Assembly: GCA_025808875.1 (NCBI GenBank)
Contig: CP075528.1
Span: 4,834,473 to 4,898,472, forward strand
DNA length: 64,000 bases
Source of the DNA: Enhydrobacter sp.
GTDB lineage: Bacteria; Pseudomonadota; Alphaproteobacteria; Reyranellales; Reyranellaceae
Direction of reading: 5' to 3'
The notes beneath the pieces are model-generated. The model did no database searches and was not told where the DNA came from. It worked only from the letters and a program-made list of their open reading frames with translations. This document shows, piece after piece, positions 60,533 through 64,000 of the stretch; the stretch's first letter is position 1, and each line of letters opens with the position of its first letter. Both the position numbers and the translations under genes were made by a program.

Positions 60533-63500
60533 TCACAGGCCGATCTGGAAGCCCGTGCCGGTCGCGGTGACGATCGCCGGACGCCCATTGACGGTCACAC
60601 GCGGCGGATCCGTGAGTCCTGTCACGGTCATGGTCTTGGCGAGGTTGCCCTGCCCCGGTTTGGGAGCATGGTCGATCTCGACCTCGCGCGCCCACGGGCG
60701 ATATTCCAGCCGCAGCAGTCCGATCTTGCCGTCAGCCCGCACTGAGACGCCGTCGCGTGTCGCGAGCGCCCAGGTCTGCGGATCCGGGATGGGGTTGTAG
60801 GCGACGACGCCGCCGCTCAGCGGATCGGCCAGCAAATAGGCTTTGCGGCCAGCTTCGCTCGTCAGGACGGCGCCGTTCTTCTCGAGACGGCCGGCCACGC
60901 CCTGCTGCGACCAACTCGTGTCGCGTTCCAGGCCCGGCGGGAGATAGGGCCATTGGCCGTTCAGCCGCCGCCATGGGATGGCCTTGTCGAGGCTGCCCGG
61001 ATTGATCGGGAAGTGCAGTTCGGACGATTGGCCGAAGTCGGTGCCGAAGGCTGCTTCCATGAGGTCGCTGCCGCTGCGGTAGGCGATCTCGACACGCCGC
61101 TCACCTTCGTGCCAGGTCGCCTTGAGTTCCGCTGCATCGATGTGGCGCGCGAAATTCTCGAAGCTGCCGTACTGGGCCTCGTCGCCCATTTCGATGACGA
61201 AGCCGTTGTAGGTGCGCGTCAGGATGGCCCGGAAGTCGAGATCGCGGATGGGCACCGGCTTGCTGCGCTTCATGTTGTAGAGCGAGACGATGAGGGCTGG
61301 TGCGACATGCTTGTCGGTGGGTGTCGCCGGTCCGCCACCGCCCGGCCCGATCTCCATCGCGACCTCTCGCCCGAGATCGTTGGCCGGCAAGGGCATGAGC
61401 GCGAGATAGGTGACGCCGTCGCGGATCAGGATGTACCTGGGATTGGACGAGTCGATCCGCCAATCGGGAGTCGGCATGAAATTCCACAAGCCTATGACTG
61501 TAGCCAGCCTCGAGACGGCCCGATCCATGCCGACGCCTTCCAGGAAGCGGTCGCGATTGGTGTGCGGCTTGGCAAAGACGATGGCGCGATTCCGGCTCTG
61601 ATAGGTGAGAGTGAGTCCGGCCTGCGGGATCGTGCCGTCGATGGTCGTGGCGAGATTGGGTTCGTTGGCGACGTAGCGCGCCGTCAGGGTGCCGATGTCC
61701 TCGAGTCGGTTCGAGCGGCGCGGCTCGCGAACCCACTGGGCCATGACATCGATGGTGCTGGCCTTGATGTCGGTACTGGCGAGGCCGTGCCACTGACCGA
61801 TGTAGACGCGTCGCCACAGCGGCTGCTTGAAGTTGTTGCGGATGGTCTCGGCCGCGGTCTCCTCGAAGGGTACCGGCTTGTCGTCGACCAGGCCGGAGAC
61901 CCAGGACGGTGCCCAGGGCGCTTTGACGGCCTGGATGGCGACGCGGCCGGGCGGGAAGTCGTAGCCCCAGATCGGCATGCCGTGCACCGTCGCCGGGGGC
62001 GGCTGATCTGTGTAGTTGACCGTGCCTTCCTTCGATACCGTGTGGAGTACCGCATAGACGCCGTCCTGCTCGACCAGCAGGCCCGAGATGCGTGAGCGTC
62101 CGGAGGAGGAGATGAAGCGCCGCAGCCTGGGGTGAAAGGCCGTGATCAGCATTTCCATCGTGCGGTCGGTCAGGATGCGGCCTTTCAGGCGGTCGATCGC
62201 CGTCGGGGCGTAGTCGGCGAACATCTTCTGCGCACTGAGCGTGATCGACAGGTAGTAGTGGTCGAGAAGTTCCTGCGAGCTGCCGTCGAGGAATGCCCAG
62301 AAGCGCAGCAGCAGGGCCTCGAGTCCGTGGCGTCCATCGGCCATGGCGTTGTCCGAGCCGACGAGCGTGCCGCCGAGCAACGCGCCCATCGCGGCGGTGT
62401 GATTGAAGTTCTGGGTGCTGACGGCGAAGTTGTAGCCGGCGCGGAAGAAGGAGGCGCGGCCGCGCCAGTCCCGCGTGCGCTTCCAATAGTCCATGGCTTC
62501 CGGGCTCTGCGGATGGAAGAAAGACGAAGTCGGAACGTCGGATTGCAGCCAGGCGCGCCAGTAGTTCTTGAGATGCTCCTGCAGCGGCGTCGGCAGGAGC
62601 CGGTCGAAGACCAGGGAGATCAGCAGGTAGTCGGCGATCGACCAGCCCTGCCAGTAGCGCGGCGGCATGGAAAGCATCTCGCGCACGAAATGGAGATAGT
62701 CCCGGTAACCCTTTTCGTCCTGAAGATTGGCCCATCGGCTGACGTCGTCTCCGCCCAGCCGGCGCAATTCCTCGATCCGGGCCAGCTCCCATGCCTGACG
62801 CGGACCTGAGACGCGCATGGCAGCATTGGAGCGTTCGGCGACCTCGGCCGCCGTCAGCATCACTGCGGTCGGCGCCGAGCCGTCGGCCGTCCGCAGGTGC
62901 CACTCGCGCTCGACATCGGGTGGCAGCGAGACCGATACGATTCCACCGCTGACCGGGCGGCAGGTCAGGAGCAGGCGCGGTCGGGCGAAGCGCAGCCCAT
63001 GGCCGCCGACGGGCATCGCCCACTCATAGGCGTTGCCGGGCTCGCGATAGCGCGTGTCGTAGGTTTCGAGCTTGCGCAGCAGGAAGCCGCAATGTTCCAG
63101 CCACCGCAGGCGTTCGCCGGCGTCGCGCTCAACGAAGGGTGTCGAGAGGATCTTGGTGATGTCGAAGCGCGCCTCACGCGCCGCCAGAGACAGTTCCTGG
63201 GGGGTGTCGACTTCAGGAAAGCGGTCCTTGGTGAGATCGGCCGCCCCGAAGCGCGCCCAATAGCGCCGCCCGTCGACACTGGCATTGAAGGTCGGGCCGT
63301 TCGCCTTGTCGGCCACCCATGGCTGGCGCAGCGGCCAGGCTTGCACGTGCCAGGTTGGAGGCGATTCAGTCCAGACCTTGCGGCCCAGTCCGTCGCGGCA
63401 CAAATAGCCCTCCGGCACTATCTCGTAGCTGTGATAGGCAAGTGACAGCTCGGCCTTCATCAGCACGCGTCCGCGCCGCAGCACATGGGCGATGTCCTCG

Positions 63501-63718
63501 GCGGCGGTCGGAAACCGCACCAGTACGGAACGGTGAACCGCATCGACCGTCATGCCGCCGGGGAAAGTCGTGTCCCAATGGCGTCCGTCGATGGTGGCGG
63601 TTTCGCTGCGTGTTACCTCGAACAGCTCGGGCCGGCCTTGGGCGCGGGCAAACGCCGGCGCCATGGCCAGCCCCGTGGTCCCGAGCAGCAAACGGCGGCG
63701 GTCGATCGAAAAGGACAT
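60533..63718 (-). CDS. Large Tat-exported protein of unknown function
   Basis: The 1061-residue protein has a clear twin-arginine signal (D-R-R-R-L-L-L-G-T-T-G-L-A-M-A-P-A-F-A-R-A-Q, cleavage near 27). I recognise no family. The central part (about 300-560) is rich in helices with W-R-G-R-A-S-F-F-R-A-G-Y and N-F-N-H-T-A-A-M-G-A-L. The C-terminal third is beta-rich, ending in a short Ig-like V-T-V-N-G-R-P-A-I-V segment. The architecture recalls polysaccharide lyases with a helical toroid and beta-sandwiches, but that is a guess. It is co-transcribed with the exported aldo/keto reductase and diverges from the CMD-family gene, with 38 bp between the start codons. Confidence 0.85.
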   Translation of the reverse strand: MSFSIDRRRLLLGTTGLAMAPAFARAQGRPELFEVTRSETATIDGRHWDTTFPGGMTVDAVHRSVLVRFPTAAEDIAHVLRRGRVLMKAELSLAYHSYEIVPEGYLCRDGLGRKVWTESPPTWHVQAWPLRQPWVADKANGPTFNASVDGRRYWARFGAADLTKDRFPEVDTPQELSLAAREARFDITKILSTPFVERDAGERLRWLEHCGFLLRKLETYDTRYREPGNAYEWAMPVGGHGLRFARPRLLLTCRPVSGGIVSVSLPPDVEREWHLRTADGSAPTAVMLTAAEVAERSNAAMRVSGPRQAWELARIEELRRLGGDDVSRWANLQDEKGYRDYLHFVREMLSMPPRYWQGWSIADYLLISLVFDRLLPTPLQEHLKNYWRAWLQSDVPTSSFFHPQSPEAMDYWKRTRDWRGRASFFRAGYNFAVSTQNFNHTAAMGALLGGTLVGSDNAMADGRHGLEALLLRFWAFLDGSSQELLDHYYLSITLSAQKMFADYAPTAIDRLKGRILTDRTMEMLITAFHPRLRRFISSSGRSRISGLLVEQDGVYAVLHTVSKEGTVNYTDQPPPATVHGMPIWGYDFPPGRVAIQAVKAPWAPSWVSGLVDDKPVPFEETAAETIRNNFKQPLWRRVYIGQWHGLASTDIKASTIDVMAQWVREPRRSNRLEDIGTLTARYVANEPNLATTIDGTIPQAGLTLTYQSRNRAIVFAKPHTNRDRFLEGVGMDRAVSRLATVIGLWNFMPTPDWRIDSSNPRYILIRDGVTYLALMPLPANDLGREVAMEIGPGGGGPATPTDKHVAPALIVSLYNMKRSKPVPIRDLDFRAILTRTYNGFVIEMGDEAQYGSFENFARHIDAAELKATWHEGERRVEIAYRSGSDLMEAAFGTDFGQSSELHFPINPGSLDKAIPWRRLNGQWPYLPPGLERDTSWSQQGVAGRLEKNGAVLTSEAGRKAYLLADPLSGGVVAYNPIPDPQTWALATRDGVSVRADGKIGLLRLEYRPWAREVEIDHAPKPGQGNLAKTMTVTGLTDPPRVTVNGRPAIVTATGTGFQIGL

Positions 63719-63756
63719 CGTTGAAGAGCATGCTACGCTGCGATCGAGGAGGAAAG

Positions 63757-64000
63757 ATGATGATCAAGCGCAAACAGCGCATTCCCATGCGCGATCTCGC
63801 CAGTCTGTCGGCGGAAGATCGGGAGACCATCGAGAAGAACGCGATGAACGGCCAAGTCTTCAATATATTCAAGGTTCTCGCCCATCATCCCAAGCTGGTG
63901 AAGCGCTGGACGCCGTTCGCCGGCCATATCCTGTCGAAGCAGACATTGCCGTTTCGGGATCGCGAATTGTTGATCCTGCGCATCGGCTGGCTGAACCAGG
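63757..64000 (+). CDS. Carboxymuconolactone decarboxylase family protein, 3' end outside window
   Basis: The first 81 residues are visible. The P-F-R-D-R-E-L-L-I-L-R-I-G-W-L segment at about 66-80 and the preceding H-H-P-K-L-V-K-R-W-T-P-F-A match carboxymuconolactone-decarboxylase/AhpD-like proteins. The catalytic cysteines of that family, if present, lie beyond the window edge. AGGAGG at 63747-63752 supports a start at 63757 or at the adjacent ATG 63760. It is divergent from the large exported protein. Confidence 0.8.
   Translation, partial: MMIKRKQRIPMRDLASLSAEDRETIEKNAMNGQVFNIFKVLAHHPKLVKRWTPFAGHILSKQTLPFRDRELLILRIGWLNQ

Overview
The window is GC-rich bacterial chromosome. It looks like an alphaproteobacterium of the Reyranella/Bradyrhizobium/Rhodospirillales type. 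The signs are a DUF1127 protein, CaiB/BaiF CoA transferases, an orphan Bug-type receptor, a TAXI-TRAP transporter, a GcvA-like LysR regulator, a NasT/NasS nitrate system, and densely packed operons with many ATGA stop/start overlaps. The genus is an inference. I saw no tRNA, rRNA, CRISPR array, insertion sequence or phage gene.

Layout. 1-7190: end of a TPR protein, DUF1127 and LysR divergent pair, a flavin-monooxygenase/MarR/PNPOx operon behind a perfect palindrome, an amidohydrolase with a racemase-like protein that lacks both catalytic cysteines, and a small P-loop kinase. 7197-11626: CoA transferase, alpha/beta hydrolase, and an SDR-DUF1445-DUF2848 operon. 12086-27676: nitrate assimilation. 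A membrane Ser/Thr kinase with MORN repeats lies just before nasT. Then come a sigma-54 promoter, an RNA leader with three hairpins carrying A1/G4 hexaloops and a terminator, and nasS-nrtA-nrtB-nrtCD-nirA-flavoprotein-nasA-cysG. 27718-34678: DUF882, macrodomain, DUF924, phosphonate-ester-hydrolase-like sulfatase, GST, leucyl aminopeptidase with a cupin, and a GhrA-like dehydrogenase. 34671-43537 (minus strand): TAXI-TRAP transporter and a complete yejABEF peptide importer. 43629-46837: Bug protein, a GrdB-family gene whose in-frame UGA is very likely selenocysteine, and a CoA transferase. 46879-48851: TPP riboswitch and thiC. 48949-58080: mdtABC-type RND pump with its own outer-membrane factor. 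58081-64000: SnoaL-like protein, dinB, two exported proteins (aldo/keto reductase and a 1061-residue protein of unknown function), and the start of a carboxymuconolactone-decarboxylase-family gene.

How the genes work together. The nitrate block is nearly self-contained. NrtA-NrtB-NrtCD import nitrate, NasA reduces it to nitrite, and NirA reduces nitrite to ammonium. CysG makes the siroheme that NirA needs, and the Fe-S/FAD flavoprotein probably supplies NADPH electrons. Control would be double: NtrC/sigma-54 for nitrogen status, and NasS/NasT antitermination for nitrate.

The two most interesting signals are the selenoprotein candidate at 44710-45636, with a textbook-like bacterial SECIS hairpin after the UGA, and the triple-hexaloop nas leader at 14765-14877, whose third hairpin is mutually exclusive with the terminator.
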